A DNA stretch of 37,826 nucleotides from Ectopseudomonas mendocina (GCF_007049795.1 NZ_SCFY01000034.1:1-37826), one strand, 5' to 3'; shown: positions 15,394-23,560, numbered from the stretch's first letter. Notes: generated by a model not told the origin, from the sequence alone. Program-made: numbers and translations.

Positions 15394-16184
15394 GCCTGAT
15401 CGCCCTACAGACTGCATTTGAAACTTACCTGACAGGTGACAGTGCCCTGCCCTCCAACGAGCTTTTGGAGCAGATCCGAGGTAGCACAGCGCTGAGTGCT
15501 CTCGAAGGCCTGCAGATCTACCACAACGCTTACCGTTCGCGCCTGCTTGCGGTCTTGCGAGAAGACTTCCCTGCCCTGCTTCACTGGATCGGCAACGAAT
15601 CATTCGAGCAGCTCGCACTGGCCTACTTGGCCGCCTGGCCACCACGACATTTCAGCATTCGCTGGCTGGGCGAGAAGCTGCCCGAGTTCATTAGCAGCTA
15701 CGTCGAAGAACCCCAACTATCGCCGATGCGCGAACTCGCGGAACTGGAATGGGCCTTTACACTGGCCTTCGACGCTCAGGATGTCGAAGCGCTTTCGCTG
15801 GAGACCATGAGTGATTTTTCGGCTGAAGACTGGATTTCACTCAGGGTTTCCCTGACTGCATCTGCCCGGTGGTTGCAGCTGCAGTACAACACGCTGGAGT
15901 TGTGGAAAGCCGCCAAGTCCGGCAGCTTGCTGCCTGATATTACCCGCCTGCCAACGAACCTAGCCTGTCTTGTTTGGCGTCATGAACTCGTCTGCCAGTA
16001 CCGGAGCCTGGAGCCAGCGGAGGCTTCGGCATTGCAGTTTCTCATCGAGGGCGGATCGTTCGCTGAACTCTGCGAGTCGTTGAGCGCCACGCATGGCGAG
16101 CAAGCTCCCTTGCAAGCCGCGACCTGGTTGAAGTTGTGGGTCAACGACGGTTTGCTAAAGCGCGGCCAGCTATTACACGAATGA
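15390..16184 (+). CDS. bufC: DUF2063 partner protein of the MNIO enzyme (BufC)
   Basis: This 264-residue protein has a DUF2063 N-terminal domain (FETYLTGDSAL, then LQIYHNAYRSRLLAVLREDFPALLHWIG), the typical form of the RiPP-recognition partners (MbnC/BufC type) that present the precursor to the MNIO enzyme. The C-terminal half is a second helical domain with a winged-helix-like end (ATWLKLWVNDGLL). The start is a TTG whose last two bases are the first two of the bufB stop (TTGA, 4-base overlap), so translation depends on coupling; no nearby in-frame ATG exists. No DoxX-type bufD gene follows, which differs from some bufferin operons. Confidence 0.88.
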   Translation: MSLIALQTAFETYLTGDSALPSNELLEQIRGSTALSALEGLQIYHNAYRSRLLAVLREDFPALLHWIGNESFEQLALAYLAAWPPRHFSIRWLGEKLPEFISSYVEEPQLSPMRELAELEWAFTLAFDAQDVEALSLETMSDFSAEDWISLRVSLTASARWLQLQYNTLELWKAAKSGSLLPDITRLPTNLACLVWRHELVCQYRSLEPAEASALQFLIEGGSFAELCESLSATHGEQAPLQAATWLKLWVNDGLLKRGQLLHE

Positions 16185-16234
16185 CCCGGAACCTTTAGGC
16201 TAGCGCTCTCTCTTTGGCCACTCCGAGCGCTTCT

Positions 16235-16555
16235 ATGACTCACCGCATCATTCATTTCAAACAGCAAGCCTTGCTTGACCCGGAGACCTATCAGGCAATG
16301 CTGGCCGACGGCGTTGGTCACTGGGAGCGGCTTGCAGGAGAAGTCGTCGGCATAGAAGACGAAAAAAGCCACGAGTTCGCTGCATTGAAAAGCCTGTTCA
16401 AGCGCAAGCGGTACTCCTATGACACGCTGGAAATGCGCGAGCCAGGCGATCACTCAAACTGGCTTCGCGGCCGAGATGGTTCAGAAGGTATGACCAACGA
16501 GGTCACCAGTATCCCAGGGCTAAGAGCTCTCAGAACTGGAGATTTAGTGGGATAG
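16235..16555 (+). CDS. Hypothetical protein downstream of bufC
   Basis: This 106-residue frame starts at ATG 16235 (a TTG at 16214 would add 7 residues); it has no signal peptide and no membrane segment. It begins MTHRIIHFKQQALLDPETYQ and continues with charged helical stretches; there is no Cys, and only a few His. The first 70 codons look like normal coding sequence for this genome, while the last 30 use rarer codons (AGA, TTA, GGA), so the end may be eroded or recombined. I do not recognise the family. It lies 50 bases after bufC on the same strand, and may be a cytoplasmic accessory of the bufferin cluster or an unrelated insert. Confidence 0.5.
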   Translation: MTHRIIHFKQQALLDPETYQAMLADGVGHWERLAGEVVGIEDEKSHEFAALKSLFKRKRYSYDTLEMREPGDHSNWLRGRDGSEGMTNEVTSIPGLRALRTGDLVG

Positions 16556-16581
16556 CAGGTCAGCGCTCAAGCGCTGACCTG
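16556..16581. terminator. Palindrome between convergent genes
   Basis: CAGGTCAGCGCT and AGCGCTGACCTG form a perfect 12-bp stem with a CA centre. It begins one base after the hypothetical gene's stop and runs into the last codons of copZ, covering its stop (16567-16569). There is no T-run, so its role as a two-way terminator is tentative. Confidence 0.5.
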
Positions 16582-16767
16582 GGCCGAATAGCCAAGCTCC
16601 TGGATGAGTTCGCGGATCGATTCGGCACTTTCTGTGCTCTCAACGGTGACCTTGCCGGCCGCTCGATCCACTTCTACTCGTGCATCCTGATCCAGAGCTT
16701 GAATGGCCTTCGTGATTTTGCTCACGCAACTGCCACAGCCCATCCCCGCAACACTCAGACTAAACAT
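16567..16767 (-). CDS. copZ: Heavy-metal-associated domain copper chaperone (CopZ type)
   Basis: This is a 66-residue cytoplasmic Cu(I) chaperone made of one HMA (ferredoxin-like) domain. The metal motif is GMGCGSCVSKI, an MxCxxC site, and the domain runs through VEVDRAAGKVTV to the end (IQELGYSAQV). The start is ATG 16767, preceded by GAGGTG. A longer frame to 16842 would start inside the promoter and is rejected. It probably hands Cu(I) to the P1B ATPase encoded further along the same strand and to CueR-type sensors. The promoter just upstream has MerR-family architecture, which points to CueR control rather than CopR. Confidence 0.92.
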   Translation of the reverse strand: MFSLSVAGMGCGSCVSKITKAIQALDQDARVEVDRAAGKVTVESTESAESIRELIQELGYSAQVSA

Positions 16768-16811
16768 GTCTTTCACCTCATTTCGTCCGCGGCTCAAGTT
16801 ACCGCACGGAC

Positions 16812-16842
16812 AGCATCGACCTTGACACGATGGCAAGGTCAA
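16812..16842 (-). promoter_or_regulatory. CueR-type promoter/operator of copZ
   Basis: On the minus strand, a -35 TTGACC and a -10-like GATGCT are separated by 19 bases, the long spacer typical of MerR-family promoters. The inverted repeat ACCTTG-N9-CAAGGT (16819-16839) spans the spacer, as in known CueR operators. The ATG at 16767 lies about 40 bases downstream. No cueR gene is in the window, so the regulator must be elsewhere. Confidence 0.85.
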
Positions 16843-16864
16843 GCCCGTAAGCGCTACAAAAGGA

Positions 16865-18292
16865 TCAGCCGTTTACCACGGGCGTAAGGATGGGGGTTGG
16901 TGAACACACCACGACATGCCTTGCGCCCCTCGTCAGTGCGACGTATAGATTCTGGGGGGGCATAAGCTCAGGATGCAGGACAACCGAGACATCCGCCTCC
17001 AGCCCCTTGAGAAGTAATGTGCTGCCTACAGAGCGTCTTGCGATCGGTCGGGCAAGGTTTCTATTGCGCTCTCGCGCTTGAATGGCTGCACTCAGAAAGT
17101 CGGCAGCACCTCCCACCACCGCTTGCATTGCAGACCGGCAGCAGTACAGAACCTCCGGTCGGTATACACGTGCCCCGTGCTGCTCAGCGAGCGTATCGAT
17201 CACACGGAGCGCTTGCCCCAATGTTGGCGCTGCTACGAAATCGATCGCCGCAGCCTCGGCCGCGGTCGGAGGCGTTCGGGCCCTTCCTGCACGCAGCGAC
17301 TCCACGCGCGTTCGCAGGTTTGCTGCACCTACCCCCGTCATTACGCTGGAAGCAAACTCCACAAGTTGTGCCAGAGCATTGGCACCCTGCAAGTCAAAGT
17401 TCCTGGCGAAGTTGACGAGATCTCTCAGGTCGACGGCTTCTACGGCCATGGCACCGGGTGTCTTGCTCGTGAGCTGATGGCGACCTTGCACGTTGATGGA
17501 GTCCCCGATGATGAGGACGCTACCCTGAGCGTTGGGAGCTTCGGTTCTCGCGGCCACCAGTCGCTGCTGAACTTCGGTTCCGGCGTTTAGCTGCACCCAA
17601 CGCACTTCTGCTGGAGCCGTGCGCAGATCCACCGGCTGACCAGCTTGAAGTTGTTGCCTTATGGCGAGCAGCCACTGCCCGAGGTTCTCAGCTCCAGCCA
17701 GCCGCCAGCGCCACGGTATCCTCAACTCTCCCGCTGCGGGAAACAGGGGTTGCACCTCATTCGCCCAATGCACCAGTCGATTGCCACGGAAGCTGAATAT
17801 GGCTTGCATCGGGTCACCGAGCACGCAGGTCGGAAGCACCTGGGCCAAACCAGACACGATGGCGTGCTGGACGACGTTGCAGTCTTGGTACTCGTCGACA
17901 AGCAACCGTGCATAGGTGGCGCGAAGGGGCTGAGCGAGGTGACCGGCCTGCAACAACTGCATGGCGGCCTCCCGAATTGCCGGGTAGTCAGTATTGGGTT
18001 GATGCAGCTGTAGGATCTGCGGGTTATGGCCGCTTCGCGCTGGGAACTTAGCAATCAGGCGCATCGAGAATCCGTCAATGGTGGAGACTCGATATGCGGA
18101 GTTAGGAACACCGGCTCGTCTCAGGCGCGCCCGTAAGGCCGCAACGCCGGCGTTCGTATGTGTCAAGACGAGGATGGGTTTGCTCTGCGTATGCGCGATG
18201 AGCGTCTCGGCAATCAATTGCGTTTTTCCACAACCTGCGGGGGCCGTTATGGAGCCACGCTCGATAGCGAAAAGATCAATCTCAGGGGGCAC
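16865..18292 (-). CDS. UvrD-like helicase of a class 2 OLD (Gabija-like) module
   Basis: This is a superfamily 1 helicase of about 475 residues if the GTG at 18292 is used; a TTG at 18376 would overlap the upstream gene by 95 bases and is less likely. Motifs (numbered from the GTG): Walker A APAGCGKT at 17-24, motif Ia LTHTNAGVAAL, motif II VDEYQD at 132-137, motif III LGDPMQAIFSFRGN, and near the end motif V/VI (LLLKGLEADV, LYVALTRGARHVVV). It is short for UvrD and lacks much of the 2B region, as in GajB-type partners of OLD nucleases. Its start overlaps the nuclease stop by 11 bases, so the two are co-translated. It probably acts with the nuclease in anti-phage defence; no assay supports this here. 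Confidence 0.85.
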   Translation of the reverse strand: MPPEIDLFAIERGSITAPAGCGKTQLIAETLIAHTQSKPILVLTHTNAGVAALRARLRRAGVPNSAYRVSTIDGFSMRLIAKFPARSGHNPQILQLHQPNTDYPAIREAAMQLLQAGHLAQPLRATYARLLVDEYQDCNVVQHAIVSGLAQVLPTCVLGDPMQAIFSFRGNRLVHWANEVQPLFPAAGELRIPWRWRLAGAENLGQWLLAIRQQLQAGQPVDLRTAPAEVRWVQLNAGTEVQQRLVAARTEAPNAQGSVLIIGDSINVQGRHQLTSKTPGAMAVEAVDLRDLVNFARNFDLQGANALAQLVEFASSVMTGVGAANLRTRVESLRAGRARTPPTAAEAAAIDFVAAPTLGQALRVIDTLAEQHGARVYRPEVLYCCRSAMQAVVGGAADFLSAAIQARERNRNLARPIARRSVGSTLLLKGLEADVSVVLHPELMPPQNLYVALTRGARHVVVCSPTPILTPVVNG

Positions 18293-20009
18293 TTGTAAAC
18301 GTCCAGAGCTGATTCGTGACTGCCATGAAGCCCGGTTCGGCGTTCTGTAAAGACGGACCGACGATGTCCCTTGCAACCTCCTGATAGGTTGTCAGCGACT
18401 TGAACCAGCCGCTGTTGCGGATACGGGATGCGGTTCCCAGCAGCTCTCGTCTCTCAGGTGAGTACCCATCCACGAGTCGCTTGGCTCGGATATCGTTCAG
18501 CGTCACGCGGCCTTGGGACTTCGTCTGAATGTGTGCGTTCATCAGCTCTGCACCCACTATTGTTTCGGCTTTCGCCAGAAGTGCATCGAGTGCTTGCTCA
18601 CTGAGATGGCGGAAGATCTCGTCCTCCAACGTGAGGCCTGGTCGCCATGTAAGAATTTGCCCGCCGGCGGCCAAGAATGCTTCAGCGAGCCCCGCGGTCG
18701 AAGGCTTGTCAGCATCTACAAAAACCATCACGCGGTAACCCAAGTTCAGAAGTGCTGTTCCCCGGATAAGACTGTTATCGGGGCTTCCCCCGCCGGCGTC
18801 CACATACGCGCCGCCATGGGCCAGGAATGAGGTAGCGCCAAGACTGACCCACCATTGGTCAAGGCCACGCGCGAAGCCAACCTCGCTGGCCCCCTCGCAA
18901 ACGATGATGGATTTGGCGAGGAATGCTTCGGGGGCCTTCCGAAGGGTACTTTGTACCTCGTTGGCTTCCCCAGCTGGCATAACACTGTGGCGCTGAGGTG
19001 CTGACCGAACAACGAATAACTGGCTGCCGGACAGCTCGCGCAGCGCGACCGGCGAGTGCGTCGTCATGAACACTTGCAACGGAGCGGCAGCGTCCTTTGC
19101 ACCCAGCGAGTCCAGGAATCGCATGAGCCGATGAGGTTCAAGCCCGTATTCCACCTCATCAACCAGGGCAATTGGCGCGGCGCTGGCCGCAGCCCTTTGA
19201 AGCCCTGCCACTAGCAAGCGTGACGAGCCCGTGCCAAGGGAGCGCAGCGGAATACCTGTTTCACTGTGCAGCGCGATCGCCCCCTCGCCAATCGACACAG
19301 AATGTGCGTCAAGGAGCGCCTGAGGCATAGCCCCGACCGAAACGCCAAGATGCTGTGCTGTGCGTTGCACGACCTCAAGCGTCTGGGTCAGATGTTCGGC
19401 TGCTTGATTGCCAAAGTTCGCTCTTGCTTGCCTAGCGGCGCGCGCCAGTTCAGCACCAAGCTCGGCGCGCTCATCGGTAAGTCGATTGAGCACTGAGCCA
19501 CGACTCCACGACAGGTTCGAGCTCGCAAAGCTGCCGATACGGGCGGGCGCTAGTGCCGCTCGTTCTTTCCAGGGAAGAGTGCGTTCAAGTTGCTGCTGCT
19601 CCGCGCGCTCGGAGAAAAGTGTCCAAACAGGCTCCAAATCGGCACCAACTTGCAGACGCAAGGTGATGACGGTCTCCAGCCCCGCTCGCGGTTCGTCTTC
19701 GACTTCCCCCGTACCGGGATGGAATCCACGCAAGAACTCGCCGTAGACATCAATATCCATCAGCGATAACGGCAGATCGCCAAGCGCCACGCTGATGGTG
19801 ATGGGTACATCGACGTTTAATGCGAAGAAGTCCATGTCGCCGAACGTGCCGCCTCGGCGGGCGCCGACGCAAAGGTCAATCGCATCTAGAATGCTGGACT
19901 TTCCACTATCGCCAGGACCTATGAGGCAGTTAATTCCTGGGGCCGGCACCCAGTCGAGCGCCTGGATAGATCGGAAGTTGCTGATAATCAGTCTGCGAAT
20001 GCGGGCCAC
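18282..20009 (-). CDS. OLD-family ATPase/Toprim nuclease (class 2, GajA-like)
   Basis: This 575-residue protein has an ABC-type ATPase fused to a Toprim nuclease domain. ATPase elements: Walker A GPGDSGKSS at 31-39, signature SLGTGSSRLL at about 257-266, Walker B ALVDE at 281-285, and the H-loop MTTHSP with His318. Toprim elements: the catalytic Glu in IVCEGASE (Glu372) and the metal-binding DAD at 432-434. GTG 20009 is preceded by AGGA at 7 bases. OLD nucleases paired with a UvrD-like helicase form the class 2 group, which includes the Gabija anti-phage system. The pair sits between copZ and the copper ATPase, in an otherwise metal-related island. Confidence 0.88.
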   Translation of the reverse strand: MARIRRLIISNFRSIQALDWVPAPGINCLIGPGDSGKSSILDAIDLCVGARRGGTFGDMDFFALNVDVPITISVALGDLPLSLMDIDVYGEFLRGFHPGTGEVEDEPRAGLETVITLRLQVGADLEPVWTLFSERAEQQQLERTLPWKERAALAPARIGSFASSNLSWSRGSVLNRLTDERAELGAELARAARQARANFGNQAAEHLTQTLEVVQRTAQHLGVSVGAMPQALLDAHSVSIGEGAIALHSETGIPLRSLGTGSSRLLVAGLQRAAASAAPIALVDEVEYGLEPHRLMRFLDSLGAKDAAAPLQVFMTTHSPVALRELSGSQLFVVRSAPQRHSVMPAGEANEVQSTLRKAPEAFLAKSIIVCEGASEVGFARGLDQWWVSLGATSFLAHGGAYVDAGGGSPDNSLIRGTALLNLGYRVMVFVDADKPSTAGLAEAFLAAGGQILTWRPGLTLEDEIFRHLSEQALDALLAKAETIVGAELMNAHIQTKSQGRVTLNDIRAKRLVDGYSPERRELLGTASRIRNSGWFKSLTTYQEVARDIVGPSLQNAEPGFMAVTNQLWTFTSAP

Positions 20010-20108
20010 GGAGAGTCCTCATGGGTTAACGACGACCAGTCTCCTACCCGCAGCGGCAACAGTCCATCGAACGTCACCTCGTCACTATGTGTTGCGACAG
20101 ATAGGTCG

Positions 20109-20140
20109 GACCGGAAACTACCGTACGGCATTTTCCGGTC
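20109..20140. repeat. Quasi-palindrome upstream of the OLD gene
   Basis: GACCGGAAA and TTTCCGGTC form a perfect 9-bp stem, and the loop holds a second palindrome, CCGTACGG (20121-20128). It lies about 100 bases upstream of the OLD start, between it and the end of the ATPase gene. It could be an operator for the defence pair or a recombination site. Confidence 0.5.
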
Positions 20141-20182
20141 AGATGCGCTTCTGAATAATCACCTGGTCGGTGGTATGGAAGC

Positions 20183-22546
20183 CTATCCGATGTCCGTTGA
20201 TTTCAACCTCAGAGCATTGAAGACCACCGACGCCGAGCTGACACTCATCGCCAGCGCAGCAATCAAGGGCGACAGAAGATGCCCCGTCAGCGGGTACAGC
20301 AGCCCCGCTGCTAGCGGGATTCCCATCGCGTTGTAGAGGAACGCAAAGGCGAGGTTCTGCCTCATGTTTTTCACGGTTGCCACTGACAGGGTGCGCGCTC
20401 GCAGGATGCCCATCAGATCTCCCTTGACCAGCGTCACTTGGGCGCTGTTCATCGCCACATCGGTACCGGTGCCCATGGCGATACCTACGTCAGACCTGGC
20501 CAGGGCGGGCGCATCGTTGATGCCGTCACCCGCCATGGCGACACGACGGCCATAGCCCTGCAAATCGGCGACCAGTTTCTCCTTATCCTGCGGTTTGACC
20601 TCACCATGCACTTCCTCGATTCCGAGCTGCTTCGCCACGGCTCTTGCTGTGGTGAGGCCATCACCAGTGGCCATGATGACCTTTACGTCTTCGCTTTGAA
20701 GCTTGGAGACAGCCTGTTGAGAAGTAGGCTTGATCGGATCGGAAACGGCCAGGAGTCCCGCCAGGCGACCATCAACGGCCAAATAGATGATGCTGATGCC
20801 TTCCAGACGCAGTTGCTCGGCGCGATTGCGCAGCGGGGTAATATCGACGCCCGCCTCGTCCATCAGTGCGGTGTTGCCGAGCTGCAGCTGATGGTCATCG
20901 ACCTGGCCGCGCACACCAATACCCGAGCCAGATTCGAAAGTGTCCGGTTTGACCAGTGCAATGCCCTGACCGCGCGCATGATCGACGATGGCATGAGCCA
21001 GCGGGTGCTCACTACCCTGGTCGAGACTAGCAGCCAGGCGCAGCACTTCATTGGAGTCGTAACCGCCTGTCCCTTCCGCACTATGAAATACGGGACGCCC
21101 CTCAGTCAGGGTTCCAGTCTTGTCGACGATGAGCGTGTCGATCTTGCATAGATTTTCGATGGCGCTGGCATCGCGGAACAACACACCGCTGCTAGCGGCC
21201 TTGCCAGTCGCGACCATGACGGACATCGGGGTTGCCAGACCCAGAGCGCAGGGACACGCAATGATTAGCACCGCCACCGCATTGATCAGGCCAAATACCC
21301 AGCCTGATTCCGGCCCTAATAGCCCCCAGCCGAAGAAGGTCAGAATCGCGATCAGGATCACCCCGACCACGAAATACCCTGCCACCGCATCAGCCATACG
21401 CTGCATGGGGGCCTTGGAACGTTGGGCTCTGGCCACCATCTGAACGATCTGCGACAGCATGGTCTTGGCACCGACCTTCTGCGCCTCCATCACCAGGCTG
21501 CCGTGGGTGTTCAGGGTGGCACCGATAAGGGCATCCCCTACCCGCTTGGTCACGGGTAACGGTTCTCCGGTAAGCATCGACTCGTCGACGGCGCTCTCCC
21601 CCTCTAGAACCGTACCGTCCACCGGGACTTTCTCTCCCGGCCGGACACGTAGGTGGTCGCCCTGATGGACATGTGTCAGCGGAATATCTTCTTCCTGGCC
21701 ATCGGGCTTGATGCGACGCGCAGTCTTTGGTGCCAGCCTCAGCAGTGACTTGATGGCTGCCGAAGTCTGCGAGCGGGCCTTGAGTTCGAGCATTTGGCCC
21801 AACAGCGTGAGTGAGATAATCACCGCGGCTGCTTCAAAATAGACGCCGATACGTCCGTCCTGGGCAAAAGCCGCCGGAAACCACTGCGGAACCAAGGTAG
21901 CGGCCACGCTGTAGAGGTAGGCAGCGGCCGTTCCCAAACCGATCAGGGTCCACATGTTGGGGCTGCGGTGGCGGATGGAGTCAATGCCGCGGGTGAAGAA
22001 TACCCAGCCACCCCATAGCGTCACGGGCGTCGCCAGAGCCAGCTCGACCCAGTTCTGGGTCGTGCCATGAAACAGTTGCAAGGAATGGCCGGCCATCGCC
22101 AATACGGTCACGATGACGGTCAACGGTAGGGTCCACCAGAACCGCAGCGAGAAGTCCTTCAGCTCTGGATTTTCCTCCTCTTCCAGCTCCGGGATGACAG
22201 GTTCCAGCGTCATCCCGCAGATCGGGCAGTTTCCGGGAGCCGGTTGACGGATTTCTGGATGCATCGGGCAGGTGTATTCAGCACCTACAGGTGTCGATGT
22301 GGGTGCTGGAGTCGCGTGCTGGTGATGCTCCCCATGAGACTGATGGCTCATGTACTGATGAGGATCTGCTTGGAATTTCTCTAGGCACTTCGCACTGCAG
22401 AAATGATAGGCCTTCCCTTCAAAGCTCTCGCGATAAGGGCCATCAGGTTTGACCTCCATGCCACACACCGGGTCGCGCTGGCTCTCGGAGTGGGCGTGCG
22501 AGTTATGTGAATGATCCTGGTCATGATGGCAGGAGGTCTTTTGCAT
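20183..22546 (-). CDS. Cu(I)-exporting P1B-type ATPase with YHS and HMBD domains
   Basis: This is an inner-membrane Cu(I)/Ag(I) export ATPase, 787 residues from ATG 22546 (the longer frame to 22642 runs back into the upstream gene). The N-terminus holds a His-rich tip, a YHS domain at 24-66 (DPVCGM, FCSAKC) and a heavy-metal-binding domain at 91-116 (YTCPMHPEI...CPICGM) instead of HMA repeats, like SilP. The ATPase core has CPC at 431-433, the phosphorylated Asp475 (DKTGTLTEG), TGEPLPV, HPLAHA, GDGINDAPALA, and the P1B-1 motifs YNAMGIPLAAG and MSVSSASVVFNALRL that specify Cu(I). It follows the DUF2933 gene by 5 bases, so they form one operon. Confidence 0.95.
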   Translation of the reverse strand: MQKTSCHHDQDHSHNSHAHSESQRDPVCGMEVKPDGPYRESFEGKAYHFCSAKCLEKFQADPHQYMSHQSHGEHHQHATPAPTSTPVGAEYTCPMHPEIRQPAPGNCPICGMTLEPVIPELEEEENPELKDFSLRFWWTLPLTVIVTVLAMAGHSLQLFHGTTQNWVELALATPVTLWGGWVFFTRGIDSIRHRSPNMWTLIGLGTAAAYLYSVAATLVPQWFPAAFAQDGRIGVYFEAAAVIISLTLLGQMLELKARSQTSAAIKSLLRLAPKTARRIKPDGQEEDIPLTHVHQGDHLRVRPGEKVPVDGTVLEGESAVDESMLTGEPLPVTKRVGDALIGATLNTHGSLVMEAQKVGAKTMLSQIVQMVARAQRSKAPMQRMADAVAGYFVVGVILIAILTFFGWGLLGPESGWVFGLINAVAVLIIACPCALGLATPMSVMVATGKAASSGVLFRDASAIENLCKIDTLIVDKTGTLTEGRPVFHSAEGTGGYDSNEVLRLAASLDQGSEHPLAHAIVDHARGQGIALVKPDTFESGSGIGVRGQVDDHQLQLGNTALMDEAGVDITPLRNRAEQLRLEGISIIYLAVDGRLAGLLAVSDPIKPTSQQAVSKLQSEDVKVIMATGDGLTTARAVAKQLGIEEVHGEVKPQDKEKLVADLQGYGRRVAMAGDGINDAPALARSDVGIAMGTGTDVAMNSAQVTLVKGDLMGILRARTLSVATVKNMRQNLAFAFLYNAMGIPLAAGLLYPLTGHLLSPLIAALAMSVSSASVVFNALRLKSTDIG

Positions 22547-22551
22547 GCGAT

Positions 22552-22800
22552 CTATGTCCTTTCTTCGTCCTTGGAAACAGCGGTGCTGCTGGAGTGGGAG
22601 TGCCCGCCGTGATTGTGGCCAAACAGATGCATCGGCGGGCATAGCAGCAGGATGAGGTACGGCAGGGCCTGCGAAAGATGACCGTAATGCTCACGCGCTA
22701 CATAGAAGATGCCGATTACGGCCAGCATGATCAGCGCAATGCCAATCTTGCTCTTCCAAAAAGGCGGCTCAGTGGTACTGGTGTGATGGGTATGGTCCAC
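22552..22800 (-). CDS. DUF2933 small membrane protein
   Basis: This 82-residue protein has a His-rich N-terminus (MDHTHHTS), two hydrophobic segments (about residues 18-35 and 44-58), and the DUF2933 hallmark LLCPPMHLFGHNHGGHSH. Such proteins are common beside copper ATPases and cupredoxins in resistance islands. The Cys, Met and His cluster at the end of the second membrane segment suggests metal handling, but no biochemical role is known to me. It is the first gene of a two-gene unit with the ATPase. A TATACT-like -10 lies at 22833-22838 on the minus strand, without a convincing -35. Confidence 0.85.
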   Translation of the reverse strand: MDHTHHTSTTEPPFWKSKIGIALIMLAVIGIFYVAREHYGHLSQALPYLILLLCPPMHLFGHNHGGHSHSSSTAVSKDEERT

Positions 22801-22879
22801 GACAATAGCCTCGTTTCAATGGCGGCCGGATCAGTATAGGTGTCTCAGACTGGACGGAGTTGGCGAGTATCAATAAGCG

Positions 22880-23413
22880 TCAGCGTACGGTCACCTTACC
22901 GACCATTCCCGACTGATAATGTCCTGGAATATTGCAGGCGAACTCCAGTTCGGTGGCGGCGGAGAAGGTCCAGATCAACTCTTCGCGTGCTCCAGGTTCG
23001 ACAAGAACACTGTTGGGGTCATCGTGTTCCATACCGACCATCTTCATGCCGCCCATGGCATGGCCCATATTGCTCATGTCATGTGCACCTGTAGGGGACA
23101 GCGTGCCGTTCTGAAACATCGCGGCCATCTCTTTCTGGTGCGCGGCATGGGATGCCGCTTTGCCAAGATTGAATTCGTGTAGCAGTGCACCGTCATTTTT
23201 CAGGACGAAGCGAACTGTCTCGCCTGCTTTGATCTCCATTGCTTTGGGTTCGAAGAAGATGTCCCCCATCCGGACTTCGATGGTGCGATCTACTGCCTGA
23301 CCGTCTCCCGGTTGCCCAATACTGTCTTTCTTGTGGCCCGGGCTGGCCAGCGCATTGGCAGCACTGAGCAGCAAGCCAAGGGTGGTGATTATGAAAGCGG
23401 GTCTGAGTTTCAT
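22880..23413 (-). CDS. CopI-like periplasmic cupredoxin (copy 1)
   Basis: This 177-residue exported blue-copper protein has a signal peptide ending ALA at residue 23. Type 1 copper ligands are His79 (LLHEFN), Cys160, His165 and Met170 (FACNIPGHYQSGM). Between strands lies an insert of about 50 residues rich in Met and His (MSNMGHAMGGMKMVGMEHDDPN), which could bind further Cu(I). CopI-type cupredoxins confer periplasmic copper tolerance in other proteobacteria. A paralogue of similar length lies directly upstream on the same strand, but each has its own CopR-like site. A CopR-like box for this gene is at 23490-23505. Confidence 0.88.
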   Translation of the reverse strand: MKLRPAFIITTLGLLLSAANALASPGHKKDSIGQPGDGQAVDRTIEVRMGDIFFEPKAMEIKAGETVRFVLKNDGALLHEFNLGKAASHAAHQKEMAAMFQNGTLSPTGAHDMSNMGHAMGGMKMVGMEHDDPNSVLVEPGAREELIWTFSAATELEFACNIPGHYQSGMVGKVTVR

Positions 23414-23489
23414 GGTGTGCCTCTGAGGTGTTGAGGAGGGATGAGTCCCGATGCTAATGAGGTGCAGCTGGCGGTACGCTGACGTGAAA

Positions 23490-23505
23490 ACTACATCGCA
23501 GTAAG
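23490..23505 (-). promoter_or_regulatory. CopR-box-like site upstream of cupredoxin copy 1
   Basis: Plus-strand ACTAC-N5-AGTAAG; on the minus strand CTTACT-N5-GTAGT. It matches the CopR-box layout with three mismatches to CTGACA-N5-GTAAT, 77 bases before the ATG at 23413. It is weaker than the other sites. Confidence 0.45.
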
Positions 23506-23514
23506 GTTCGTCAG

Positions 23515-23554
23515 ATCGGTGCTACCCAGCTCGCGGCCAACGGGTAGCACCGAT
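23515..23554. terminator. Strong hairpin after cupredoxin copy 2
   Basis: ATCGGTGCTACCC and GGGTAGCACCGAT form a perfect 13-bp stem with a 14-base loop, six bases beyond the stop of the cupredoxin at 23561. There is no T-run, so it is a terminator or mRNA-stabilising element. It lies just upstream of the next gene's CopR-like box. Confidence 0.6.
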
Positions 23555-23560
23555 GCCGGA

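Noticed and set aside
16768..16842. An N-terminal extension of copZ with a Cys-rich CQGRCCPC stretch.
   Set aside because: The frame would start inside the -35 box of the CueR promoter; ATG 16767 has its own ribosome-binding site and begins the HMA domain exactly.
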